Assembly (NCBI GenBank): GCA_036785325.1 | Contig: JAXIVH010000008.1 | Coordinates: forward strand, 8,673,931 to 8,737,930 | DNA length: 64,000 nt | Direction of reading: 5' to 3' | Source: Urophycis tenuis | Taxonomy: Eukaryota > Chordata > Actinopteri > Gadiformes > Phycidae | Shown: one piece after another, positions 13,232 to 26,406 of the stretch | How positions within the stretch are numbered: position 1 is the first letter of the stretch | Layout of the letters: the number at the start of each line of letters is the position of its first letter | Notes under the pieces: model-generated | The model's input: the letters and a program-made list of their open reading frames with translations, nothing else | Told to the model about the DNA's origin: nothing | The model's database searches: none | Program-made: the position numbers and the translations under genes

Positions 13232-13913
13232 AAATAATGCATTGGCTATGTATTGGACTATGGCTACAGTCAGTAATTACCGAGATAAAAAATCATTGTT
13301 ACTCTGTGCGTTTTCCACCCACAGCACTGTGGGACTGTATAGCCAGTCTACAAAGCTATACACAAGCTGTGCATTTTTGCATGTATCCTGGCATTGTGTT
13401 TTCATCTATGGCGATTAAAGTCTGAGTTGACCCATTTGGACTTTAGAAGCCACACCAACCCGTGGCATTATAATCACAACCGCATGCAGAGTGCATAACA
13501 ACGACTGTTGGCGCGGTGGTATGTCCGATTGTCTCTCTGCTCACCCCTTCCTCTTGCGTGTGCCATGCAGGCACTGGTATGACTTCACCACGTGTGACCT
13601 CACCATGCTCTCAGAATGTCTGAAAGGGACGCGCTCCATGCGAAAGTCCCTCCTTGAGGATCCCGACATGATCAAGTACCGCCCGATCGCGTCACGCCTG
13701 TGTAGCCGGAGCTCCTCTGCCTGCCCCCGGGCCTCTCCGGCCACTCTCCTGCCCCTACCCCTGCTGGCCTTGCTCATCGTGTCTGTAGCCACATACACAT
13801 GAAGGGGACCCCCCACCCGCCTCTTCCTGCCTTTGCAGACCCACATTTCCTTATATTCTCTCCCCCTGAGCACTGCAAAATCGATTTCCATAAGCAATTT
13901 AACAATGTTTGTA

Positions 13914-13919
13914 AATAAA
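13914..13919 (+). terminator. Polyadenylation signal of the chimeric gene
   Basis: AATAAA about 110 bp after the stop, in TGTAAATAAAACACTGC. The same position in the pseudogene and in intact neuritin reads AATCAA, so a single base gives this copy a canonical signal. Confidence 0.6.
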
Positions 13920-14039
13920 ACACTGCATACAAGTCTGATCAGCACAAGATGGAGGAGTTAGCAAATAAGGAACTGTTATAGTGGTGTCACGGTGTTAAAT
14001 GACCACGGTAAATGATGATGTGTCTAACGTTACGTGCTG

Positions 14040-14186
14040 TAAGGCTAATTATGTAACCGCTTCAAGAATATCGCTGATGGGAAATGTAATTTGAGCATTA
14101 GCTTTGTCAGAAAGGTTGATTTTGTGCTGTTATTTTGGGCGATGCTTGTGGGACACGTCACCATTGTTCAAAACACGTTGAGGGGT
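14040..14186. other. Duplication junction: neuritin 3' flank / ssr1 intron 1 / neuritin intron 1
   Basis: Up to about 14140 the sequence equals the 3' flank of neuritin (compare 28300-28400, through TTGTGCTGTTATTTTG). It then switches to ssr1 intron 1 (GATGCTTGTGGGACACGTCA, compare 21650-21697), then near 14184 to neuritin intron 1 (ATCTTAAAACATTTTCC, compare 26495). This second copy therefore starts inside the fused intron, with no ssr1 promoter or exon 1. Confidence 0.8.
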
Positions 14187-14539
14187 AAAATCTTAAAACA
14201 TTTTCCAATGTTTAAATGCACAATGTTTTGTTGCGTTGAACCCGCAAATCCTGCAAACATGTTGGATTCTGAAAAAGTCTGCATGCATTCATCTGCGTCT
14301 CAGCATAAAAACCACAGAATATCATGTCTCATATCCTCACCATCGTGTTATTTTTTATGTTGCAGTATGTATAGCCTACATCGCCGGGCACACCCCTACA
14401 TGCAATGTGTTACCGAGCATCATGTTTACCTGCTGCTGGCTCCTGTCTAGTCCATTGAACATATAAAAATACAAATAAAAATACTACAGTTTTGAACGGT
14501 CTGTGGAAATAATTGTTACAACATGAGCTTGCCAGATTC

Positions 14540-15972
14540 CATCCATCCATCCATTATCCTCCGCTTATCCGGGGTCGGCTCGCGGGGGCAGCAGCCTGAG
14601 GAGAGAAGCCCAGACTTCCCTCTCCCCAGCCACTTCGTCCAGCTCTTCCGGGGGGATCCCGAGGCGTTCCCAGGCCAGCCGAGAGACATAGTCCCTCCAG
14701 CGTGTCCTGGGTCTTCCCCGGGGCCTCCTCCCGGAGGGACATGCCCGGAACACCTCCCCAGGGAGGCGTCCGGGAGGCATCCTCACTAGATGCCGGAGCC
14801 GCCGCAACTGGCTCCTCTCGACGCGGAGGAGCAGCGGTTCTACTCTGAGCCCCTCCCGGATGGCCGAGCTTCTCACCCTATCTCTAAGGGAGAGCCCGGA
14901 CACCCTGCGGAGGAAACTCATTTCGGCCGCTTGTATTCACGATCTCGTTCTTTCGGTCGCTACCCACAGCTCGTGGCCATAGGTGAGGGTAGGAACGTAG
15001 ATTGACCGGTAAATCGAGAGCTTCGCCTTTCGGCTCAGCTCCTTCTTCACCACGACGGACCGGTGCAGGGCCCGCATCACTGCCGACGCCGCACCGATCC
15101 ATCGGTCAATCTCCCGCTCCATCCTCCCCTCACTCATGAACAAGACCCCGAGATACTTGAACTCCTCCACTTGAGGCAGGATCTCCTCCCCGACCCGGAG
15201 AGTGCACTCCACCCTTTTCCGGCTGAGAACCATGGCCTCGGATTTGGAGGTGCTGATCCTCATCCCAGCCGCTTCACATTTGGCTGCGAACCGCTCCAGT
15301 GAGAACTGAAGGTCACGGCCCGATGAAGCCAACAGGACCAGATCATCCGCAAAAAGCAGCAACGCAATCCTGAGGCCACCGAACCGTAACCCCTCAACGC
15401 CCTAGCTGCGCCTAGAAATTCTGTCCATAAAAGTTGTGAACAGAATCGGTGACAAAGGGCAGCCCTGGCGGAGGCCAACTCTCACCGGAAACAGGCTCGA
15501 CTTACTGCCGGCAATGCGGACCAAGCTCTGGCACCGGGAGTACAGGGACCCGACGGCCCGTATCAGCGGGCCCGGTATCCCATACTCCCGGAGCACCCCC
15601 CACAGGGCTCCCCGAGGGACACGGTCGAACGCCTTCTCCAAGTCCACAAAGCACATGTAGACTGGTTGGGCGAACTCCCATGCACCCTCGAGGACCGCGC
15701 TAAGGGTATAGAGCTGGTCCACAGTTCCACGGCCGGGACGAAAACCACATTGCTCCTCCTGGATCCGAGGTTCGACTATCCTACGGACCCTCCTCTCCAG
15801 GACCCCCGAATAGACCTTACCGGGGAGGCTGAGGAGTGTGATCCCCCTGTAGTTGGAGCACACCCTCCGGTCCCCCTTTTTGAAGAGGGGAACCACCACC
15901 CCGGTCTGCCAATCCAGAGGCACTGCCCCCGATGTCCACGCGATGCTGCAGTGTCGTGTCAACCAAGACAGC
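14540..15972 (-). mobile_element. Rex3/RTE-like non-LTR retrotransposon fragment
   Basis: Minus-strand LINE inserted in intron 1 of the neuritin pseudogene, flanked by CCAGATTC (14532-14539 and 15973-15980). The empty site is preserved in intact neuritin near 26865. On the plus strand it opens with (CATC)n, which is the GATG-type 3' tail of Rex3. Reverse-transcriptase blocks are readable: NYRGITLLS, CGFRPGRG, CFVDLEKAFDRV and GLRQGCPLSP in 15402-15962, then FADDLVLLASS and KYLGVLF in 14937-15362. A frame change separates the two parts. The endonuclease is absent, so it is 5'-truncated and dead. Confidence 0.93.
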
Positions 15973-16193
15973 CCAGATTCAATATCAAAAATAGCTCTGA
16001 GGTATCCTATTCAGGATGGGAACTAAATGCGATGCAAAGTCCTACTATAATAGCCAAAGGTGGTACACTCATATTGACCATCATCCTCTGGCAAGTTGTG
16101 TTAACTACGATAGAGCTAATTTGTTTAATTAAATTGAAATGTGCACATTGTTCAGGGTTCTTTCGTATGCTGCTGTCTGTGCCTGCTTTGTAG

Positions 16194-19100
16194 CGTCGCT
16201 GTGCATCGTCGTTGAGCCGACTCAACCGATGTGAAGTGTGAGAAGATATACAAGGACTTCTCGGACCGTGTCCTGGAATAGGGGGAGAGCATGGACAACT
16301 ACCAGGAGAACGTGACTAGTGAGCGTGGAGTTGAAGCAGTGTGCAAGTAGGCCTTCTGAAGAAAAAAGAAGAAGTAAAGAAGAGTTTTTGAGAGAAAGGT
16401 AATAATATATAGTCAAATCCAGGTTATGTCTATAGTGTTAGCAGGTTTCTATATTTTAAAAGATCAAACATCTCAAAGATCAAATAGATCTCCAGGGTAG
16501 AGAATACGAAAGAATGCACAGAGCTGCCCAGCTAAATAATGCATGACTATGGCTACGGTCAGTAATTACCAAGATTAAAATCATTGTTACTCTGTGCATT
16601 TTCCACCCACAGCACTGTATAGTCAGTCTACAAAGCTATACACAAGCTGTGCATTTTTGCATGTATCCTGGCATTGTGTTTTCATCTACGGCGATTAAAG
16701 TCTGAGTTGACCCATTTGGATATTAGAAGCCACACCAACCTGTGGCATTATTATCACAACCGCATGCAGAGTGCATAACAACGACTGTTGGCGCGGTGGT
16801 ATGTCCGATTGTCTCTCTGCTCACCCCTTCCTCTTGCGTGTGCCATGCAGCCACTGGGAGGCCTTCCACACGTGTGCCCTCAATGCAATGTTAGACTAAA
16901 GAAAGTATCCTGACGCTGCCAATATTATCCTGGGGGACTTTAATCACTGTAATCTGCGACCAGGGGTGAGAAAACACTAGATCACTGCTACAGTAACATC
17001 AGAAATGCCTTTGTAGCTGAGCCAAAACCTCACTTTGGAAAGTCTGATCACATGGCCATTAGGCTCAAACCAGCATATGCAAAAAGACTCAAAATACATC
17101 CAGTCAGTGTCAAGATGGTTAACACCTGGACAGAAGAGGCACAGGATACCCTGCAGGGATGCTTAGAGACCACTGACTGGAGTGTTTTTAAAGAGGCCAC
17201 TGAGGACATCCATGAGTATACAGAGACTGTGAGTGACTACATCAGCTGGTGCATGTCCACATGTGCTCCCCCTAGGGCTGTGCGTGTGTTTCCCAACCAA
17301 AAACCGTGGTTCAATGGCGATGTGAAACATAAAATCAGGTTGCAGCAGGAGGCCTTCAAGACGGGTGACCAGGTGGAATATAAGAAAGCATGTTATGAGC
17401 TGCAAAAGTCCATCAGAGCAGCAAAAAGGGCTCATTCTCAAAAACTGGAAAGCCACTATATTAGCCAGAACACACGCAGGATGTGGCAGGGAATTCAGTC
17501 AGTGACAAATTATAGGAGAATAACAACATCTACAGACTCCAGAGACACTACCCTTCCAGATAGGCTTAATACCTTCTATGCCAGGTTTGACAGACTGAAC
17601 ACAGACAACCCTATAAAAGCCTCCTGCGACTCCACCCTCACAGCCCACCAGGTGACTCACACACAAGTCCTTAAAGCCCTGAAGCAAGTAAACCCCCACA
17701 AAGCCACCGGACCGGATGGGGTTCCCCCCAGAGTGCTGAAGGCCTGTAGTGAACAACTGGCTGGTGTGTATACAGACATTTTTAATTCATCTTTATCTCA
17801 AGCAGTTGTCCCACATATTTAAAAAAAAATCAACTATTATACCAGTTCCAAAAAGACCAGACACAAAAACTCTTAATGACTTCAGGCCTGTGGCACTTAC
17901 ATCAGTTGCCATGAAGTGCCTTGAAAAACTGGTCTTAGCCCATATAAATTATACAGTCCAGGACACTACTGACCCCTTTAAGTTTGCCTACCGTCCCAAC
18001 CGATCAGTGGATGATGCAGTAGCAATAGCTTTACACCACACACTGGAGCACCTGGAGAGTAGCGGAGCGTATGTCAGAATGCTTTTCCTGGACTACAGTT
18101 CTGCCTTCAATACCATCCACCCAGGCAGGCTGATTGAGAAACTGACAGACCTTGGCCTCCCAACTCCCACCTGTAACTGGATTCTGGACTTCCTTATAGA
18201 GAGACCACAGGTGGTGAGAATGGGGGGGCGGGTGTCCTCGGAGCTCACAGTCAGTACGGGATCTCCACAAGGATGCTGCCTCAGTCCTAAGCTCTTCACG
18301 CTGTATACCCATGACCTTCTCTCAAGCCATGACAACACCATCATCATCAAATATGCTGATGACACTACCATCCTGGGGCTCATCAAAGAAGGGGACGAGT
18401 CAGGATACAGGTTTGTTGTGAACTACATCATTGACTATGGGGAGACAAACGACCTCATCCTCAACACAGACAAGACGAGGGAAATTATAGTGGACTTTAG
18501 AAAACATCCTCCTCCCCTACAGCCTCTGCACATTAAAGGGACAGAGGTGGTGAGGGCTGAAAGTCATAAATTCCTCGGCATGCAAGTAACATCAAACCTG
18601 AGCTGGAGTTTGAACACCACATCCTTCGCGAAAAAAAGCCCAGCAAAGGCTGTACTTTATTAGGATGCTTAGGAAGGCTGACCTGAATCACTGCCCTCTT
18701 ACCCAGGCCTACAGAGGACTTGTAGAGAGCATCCTCACAACAGGCATCACTGTCTGGTATGGCAACATCACTCAGGCTGAAAGGAAGTCTTTGCAACGAA
18801 TAATCAAGACTGCGGAGAGGATTATAGGCACAGCACTTCCCTCCATGGACTCCATTTATGTACAGCGCAGCCAGAGGAGAGCAGAGAGAATCGTTAAAGA
18901 CCCACTCCATCCAGCTAACTCTCTGCTCAAACACAAGAACTGCACATACAAACTGAGACACAGTAGAGCGGACAGCATTCCTACCAAAAAAGCAAGGTTT
19001 TTTAACAGTTTCTTCCCAGCAACAGTGAGGCTGATGGCAAAAAAGAACATTTGATCCACTTTTTTTTATTCTTTTGATCTCTTTGATTTTTGATTTTTAT

Positions 19101-19408
19101 CACTTTTTAATGTATTTTGTCTTTTTCCTATTTTTTCCTATTTTTTCCTATTTTTTCTTTTGGACTACTAGTTTATGCACAAATGGCAAATAAAGTACTT
19201 TGACTTTGACTTTGACTTTGACTGTCAGGAGGAGGTGGGCCCCACCTGGGAGACCCTCAGGGAGGACTCCCGGAAGATGCGCTTCCAGGGGAGCCTGTTT
19301 GACCTGTGTGCCCGGAGCTCCTCTCCCTGCCCCCGGGCCTCTCTGGCCACTCTACTACCCCTACCCCTGCTGGCCGGGCTCATTATGTCTGTAGCCACAT
19401 ACACATGA
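16194..19408 (+). pseudogene. Neuritin pseudogene (copy 2), broken by deletion, stop and LINE
   Basis: Exon 2 starts after TGCTTTGTAG at 16194 and follows intact neuritin closely. It has lost four bases in the GTTGTGGCAGCC segment (frameshift), carries TAG in place of TTG in the LELGE segment, and has Arg for Cys in the FSDC motif. Exon 3 begins at about 16851 (CACTGGGAGGCCTTCCACAC), is interrupted after TTAGAC at 16896 by a 2.3-kb LINE, and resumes at 19223 to the stop at 19408. The resumed part encodes QEEVGPTWETLREDSRKM and a GPI tail almost identical to the intact gene. No exon 1 or promoter is present. Clearly non-functional; useful as an outgroup showing that the chimera, not neuritin, is the changed copy. 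Confidence 0.9.
16897..19222 (+). mobile_element. L2/CR1-group (jockey-like) non-LTR retrotransposon, 5'-truncated
   Basis: Inserted in exon 3 of the neuritin pseudogene. The first part (17052-17822) ends with the RT entry KATGPDGVPPRVLKACSEQL. The second (to 18663) shows NDFRPVALTSVAMKCLEKL, FLDYSSAFNTIHPGRL, GSPQGCCLSP and the catalytic YADDTTI. The C-terminal part (to 19054) contains ILTTGITVWYGN. Frameshifts at about 17820 and 18660 disable it. The 3' end is a (TTTGAC)n tail at 19199-19222, abutting the resumed exon TGTCAGG. No clear long target-site duplication was seen. Confidence 0.92.
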
Positions 19409-19677
19409 AGGGGACCCCCCACCCGCCTCTCTCTGCATTTGCAGACCCACATTTCCTTAGATTATATTCTCTCCCCCTGAGCACTACAAAATGGTCAAGC
19501 CAAGGATTTCCGGAAGCAATTAAACAATGTTTGTAAATCAAACACTGCATACAAGTTTGATCAGCGCAAGATTGAGGAGTTAGCAAATAAGGTACTATTA
19601 TAGGCCTAGTGGTGTCACGGTGTTAAATGACCACGGTAAATGTTACAGCAAAGCCTTAGATGATGTGTCTAATGTTA

Positions 19678-21182
<1,505 letters not shown>

Positions 21183-22888
21183 ATGTTCAACTTCGGATCC
21201 AGAATAGTGCTCCTTTTTCTCCTGGCCTTCCCGTGTGGATTAATATCCATCGGTGAGTATTTCACTTGGGTTAGATGTGCATTGGTATGCAGCAGTGGAA
21301 AGTGTTTCTGTGTGCTGCTCGGTTATCAGGGAGCGTAACATTGACGTGGCACAAAACTTCCATTCAGACCGTAGAAAGCAAGAAGGCCTGTGCATGTGGT
21401 CATTAAAATGACAAAAAAAAAGTATTGAAGTAAAGTTTTATGTAAGGTTTTATCAAAGTTTGCCTGTCACGTTTCTTACGAAATGAAATGAAACCAACGC
21501 TCCACCTACTTAGATGTGTTGTAAAACATTGGGAATCTCTCATCTCATCTATGTTTGTTTTTGTTTTTTCTTAAGTGAAACCCTTCTATGAAGAGTTGGG
21601 TAGTTTTCAGTGTATACAATTCCAGGGAAAGTTGCGCTTTGGGTAACGGGGCGACGCTTGTGGGACACGTCACCATTGTTCAAAACACGTTGAGGGATTA
21701 AAGCCACGGAGCATCTCGATCCGCTGGGTTGTCCTGCCTCGAGTTTCAATCAAGTTTGGAAGTTTGGTTATTATCGGCATCAAAGACAATGATCAATGGT
21801 GTTATTTTCATTATTTCAGTAGCCAACGTCATTTCCAGACGGCATGTAGCCTACAGCTATGTATGTTGTACTGAACACTGAACACTTGAACGTTTGCCAA
21901 AGACAGTTTGCCTATTAAGTTTGGTAGACTACGGTTAATCAACCAATGTGTGCAACAATGATAGGCCTATACTTTATATGTAGGCCTATATGTGTTAGTA
22001 TTAATTCCCATGAATAAAATAGTCCGGCATATGGCAGGCTGCTCAATTCAATTCATTCATCGGTGCTTTCAATTTATTCAATGGTTGCGCTTTCATATCG
22101 TCAAATCATACAGTCATTCCACTTTTGGTGCATGTTGCTCTTTTTTTGTACATCTGGCGCTTTCCGCAACCAACCACTGATGTGATCTGGTAAAATATCG
22201 GCACGTTGAATTCCATGTGTCAATTCGTTTATTTCTTGTTGGTGGGGCGATGATATAGGCCACGTCTCTGCTGAGTCGGAGTCTGCGGAGGACATTGGAC
22301 ATGATGCCACAGTTGATGAGGAGGATGAGGAAGAGGAAGATGATGTCCTTGTCGAAGAAGACCAAATACCAAACCAGGTATGTTATTTGGATGAAAGAGG
22401 AACACATCAAACCGTTACAGATATACAGCGTTACAGCGTCCAAACACAGGCCTCCTCGGTAACACGTGTCTCTGGCCAATCGGATTTTATAATACTTTTA
22501 TGAAGTGTATTTTTAGCACTTATATAGTTTAAGACCTGCTGCTATAACTTTGCTGTCTGGTTGTCACTGGCACATCGGAAATGAGTTATTATGCCAGTTC
22601 TATGAATGGTCATTATGTTAGTGTCATACTCTATTCCTCAGGAAATGGACAGTGATGTAGATGAAGACTCTGAATCTACTGATATTACTTCTCATCCTGA
22701 CGCTGACACAACCATCGTCTTTGTGACTGGAGAGGGTTTGTTGTTTTTCTTGGGCCTCTTTCATGAATATTACATTACACACGTACCTGAGCTTGAAAGC
22801 ATTTGACTTGCCGAGATTGCCTGGGAGATGTCTATGATTGTGGGATATATGTTATGGGCTGTATGTACTGCATGTACTGACACTGAAA

Positions 22889-22945
<57 letters not shown>

Positions 22946-24952
22946 CGTGTCTGCCCCGACAATACAGAGTTCCCATCCAATGAAATCGTGAAGTTCCTGG
23001 TGGGCTTTACAAACAAGGGAAACCAGGAGTTCACAGTCCAGTCCCTGGAGGCTTCCTTCCGCTACCCCCAAGACTTCCAGTTCTACATCCAGAACGTATG
23101 CTGTTCAGCTATGATACATAGAGAGTTTCATGGAAACCTTCATGGTGTTCAAGTATATTTTAGGGAATGCATCGTGTCTAAGCTAGTGTATAATAGGTTG
23201 ACACACTAGCTACTGCTAGTGTATAATTTGGTCGACACACTAGCTACAGCTAGTGTATAAACTTGATTTAAGAAATGACCTTGTTCATTTAATCAGTCTC
23301 ATGTTTAATTTTAGTGTGTGGTATACATCTGTTGTGCAGTTCACAGCTCTACCTCTGAACACGGTGGTGCAGGCCCAGAAACAGGCCTCCTTCGAATATT
23401 CCTTCATCCCAGCTCAACCCATGGCTGGCCGGCCTTTTGGCCTTGTGATTCTCCTCAACTACCTGGACACTGAGGTACATCGTCTGTCTACATATAGAGG
23501 TTTCAGGAACATGTGGTGTGGTTGGTTGTCAAATCACATAGGGTCAAGATTATGTTGGTGTCATGAAGTACACAACAAATAATGTACTACAAAGCTTCCA
23601 GAAGTGCGTGATTTCCCCTCAATATATTGATATATGAGTATTGGTGCCTGAAGTTGTAAGGCTTTCCAGAGCAATTATACAAACATACGACTATTCCTCA
23701 ATAGGAAAGGTGTGGCATATTATCATCTCGCAAAAATGAATCGATTTACAAAAAACATGTATTTGTTTCTTCGTATTTTTTTTTTATTTCTTAATACACA
23801 AACACTTGGTCTGACTCCACAAATGCCAAGAATGAGCTCTTTTGGATGACATTGCTTTGCAGATTGTGGTGCAGCCTGGTGTTGAGTTTGAGCGAGCTGA
23901 TTGTAGCTAGCTCAATGCAAAATCAGGTCAACAGATTTTGGTCCCAATCTGTCTGTATGAGTCATTTAAAATGCCAATATACTCGCCACTTAAAACGCTT
24001 TTGGTGTTTGCTTATGAAGTACCGGTTGTATGCCACCAGGATTACTACCAGTAGGTGCGTTCTTGTAGATTCTTTGCAAATAATTAAATGATGAAGTTGT
24101 TGATGATCATTCTTCTCCAGGGCAAAGCCTTCCAGACCGCCATCTATAACCAGACTGTCACCATCACAGAGCTAGAGGAGGGACTGGATGGAGAAACGTA
24201 CGCTGGTTTTATATTATTGAAATACTAACTAAATTTAAAAAAAATGAGGCTAAGGAAAAGCTTTTGGTCACGTGGTCACTGCTGTTATGAATGAGTGTTC
24301 ATGTGTGCCAAAACAGAATGAAAGTGTATGCAAGAACCTCTGTTCTTTTTCTGCCTCCAGGATGTTCATGTACATCTTCCTGACTGGACTGGTGGCTCTC
24401 ATGCTGTTCGGAATGTACCAGGTTCTGGACTCCAGGACGGTATGGGTTTACACATCATTCGCAACTCATCCATAATTGGGAATTTATGTTGTAAAATAGG
24501 TACCGGTACATGTTTCTATCTTCCAATGTGGACTACTGGCTGTGACGATGTCATCTTTTTTGATCAATGATATGATAAAGGATAGTATTGAGGCTAAAAA
24601 GAAAAAAAAAAAAAAAAACTTGTCTCTCTGTTATTTATAAAGAGATGATATTTTTCTGTTTTCAGAAGAGAAGAATTACAATGAAGATAGAGAAGGGCAC
24701 CGTCGGCATGAATGACGTGGACATCAGCTGGATCCCTCAGGAAACCCTCAACGCCATGAGTACGTTTCACACACTGACACGCGGGACAAGTAATCCTGCA
24801 GCACACAGCAACATTCTGCTCAAATTGATGTTATCTGATCTCACGCGAAGCGGCAGCGTCACTCTTAACACACCAATGCTCTTACAGACAAAGCATCCCC
24901 GAAGACATCACCACGGAAACGAACCAAGAGGGCGGCTGGCACCGATCAATAG
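21183..24952 (+). CDS. ssr1: Translocon-associated protein subunit alpha (TRAP-alpha / SSR1)
   Basis: TRAP-alpha is a single-pass ER glycoprotein beside the Sec61 channel that assists signal-sequence-dependent translocation. Nine exons: 21183-21252, 22259-22377, 22642-22735, 22968-23095, 23340-23474, 24121-24197, 24361-24439, 24666-24759, 24888-24952. They join to 286 residues, the same length as human SSR1. In order: signal peptide (MFNFGSRIVLLFLLAFPCG), acidic luminal segment (DEEDEEEEDDVLVEED), luminal domain (NEIVKFLVGFTNKG, SFRYPQDFQFYIQN), sequons NFT and NQT, membrane span (YIFLTGLVALMLFGMYQVL), and a basic cytosolic tail ending KRTKRAAGTDQ. ATTAAA at 25731 is a likely polyadenylation signal. 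Its promoter and exon 1 were copied into the chimera upstream. Complete and apparently functional. Confidence 0.96.
22893..22944. repeat. (GT)n microsatellite next to ssr1 exon 4
   Basis: About 26 GT units ending only some 24 bp before the exon 4 acceptor at 22967, so the usual polypyrimidine tract is replaced by GT repeat plus a short mixed stretch. Confidence 0.9.
23178..23262. repeat. Tandem palindromic unit in ssr1 intron 4
   Basis: Three near-copies of a CTAGTGTATAA unit with ACACACTAGCTAC between them. The segment ACACTAGCTACTGCTAGTGT is itself an inverted repeat. A small local structure with no assigned role. Confidence 0.7.
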
Positions 24953-26406
24953 ATCCTGTTATCATTCCCCGCCATGAGCGACTTTCAACGCCAGTTTCTT
25001 CATCAGCCACAGTAACTGACTCTGAATAACCACTGCTCACCAGCGCTGGAGTCTACAGCTTCCTGTCCCAGCAGTATGTCTGACATACCCTTAACATCTG
25101 TATTACTGCTGTCTTTACCTGCCAAGATGTTCTGGCAGAGGTGTCCCCCCCCCCCCCCCCCCCCACTGCTGGTTGTGCAGAGTGTAGCCATAGCAACACA
25201 ACTGCTGAATTTTTGGGTCAACTTTTTTAAAACACATTTCTTCAAACGCATGGACTTATGGGGAAAAAAAACGTACGCGAACAATATGTCTGCACCGCGT
25301 CATTTAGAAAACTAGCATACACCAGAGGAATGTTCAAGAAGTGTGTGTTGAGGTTATATGTCATTTTGTTTTGTAGCGACATCTCATGTCTATGTGTAAA
25401 AGAAAAGGTGTAAAATCATTCGAGCTGCCTTACCAAGTATTTACTGTACGTGATGGGTTTGACGTTGGTATCGGATGTGTGTATTGGTGATGATCTCCAA
25501 CATTCCTGTTTCAGCTTGCATGGTGTGGATGCAGCTCTGACATTGTTTTATTTACATCAGTTCAACTCATTGTTTCTTCAAGGTTCAACAAATAAGAGCA
25601 AAGCCTTATCAAGGAACAGAATTTTTTTTGTTCGCCTATTTTTTTATAAAGCTTCTTCTAAAGTATTAAGTATTTGAAGCTTTATTTTGTTTAAAAATAT
25701 GTGCAATGTTGCAAACTGCATGACAGGACAATTAAAGGGCTGAACGAAATAGGTTTTTGTCTGAAGTAATTGTTGTGTCATTCCCTCTTCATTTTAGGCA
25801 AATGACCAGTGTAGGGTATTTAATATACCCTAAAAGGATTAAATAACAGTTATCCAAATAACAAGTGAACTCAATTCATGGTTATCCTTAAATATAGCTT
25901 TTATGAAAATAAAAATAAAAGCTCCAGGAAGTTCTGCATATGGCCATTTAAGATGTAGGAGTAGGCTTGTGTAGCCTATTTATAATATGCCCATACGTCG
26001 ATAAACTGTTTTTCTTGATTTATGTCAAGTTCGAGTTGATCGTGCCCAGCTGCCGGCCCGCGTGTATAACACAGAGGCGCTGTTTCACTCCACACCACAA
26101 TAAACCATAGGATGGCAGCAGCATGTCGGGGTTATCGAGGTGTAAGAGCCGTCCGGGATGAGAGGAGAAAGACGCACATATAGAGGCAGGTATCCTTGTT
26201 GTCAGCGGCATATGTGCAGATAAAGCAAGGCACGTCAAACAGGCCCGTGTGTCATCTTGTAATCATTTTCAAAATTAAAATGCATTACAAATAACGGCCA
26301 CTGCTCAACATTGCGATTTTTCGGGGAATATTTGTATGTTTAAACGAGTTGATTGGCTCCCGTAGCTTATGGCTCGAAGTGTTGTTTGCTTGGCTTCAAA
26401 TGGGAT
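24953..26406. other. ssr1 3' UTR and neuritin promoter/5' UTR
   Basis: About 1.45 kb between ssr1 stop and neuritin start. The ssr1 3' UTR probably ends after ATTAAA at 25731. The second half must contain the native neuritin promoter; it is absent from the two upstream neuritin copies. No TATA box close to the start was recognised. Confidence 0.55.
25145..25164. repeat. poly-C tract in ssr1 3' UTR
   Basis: About 20 consecutive C residues some 190 bp after the ssr1 stop codon, within the probable 3' UTR. Confidence 0.8.

Noticed and set aside
14937..15962. Reverse-transcriptase frames as a possible domesticated gene
   Set aside because: Frame-broken, 5'-truncated, with target duplication and Rex3-type tail: a dead LINE copy.
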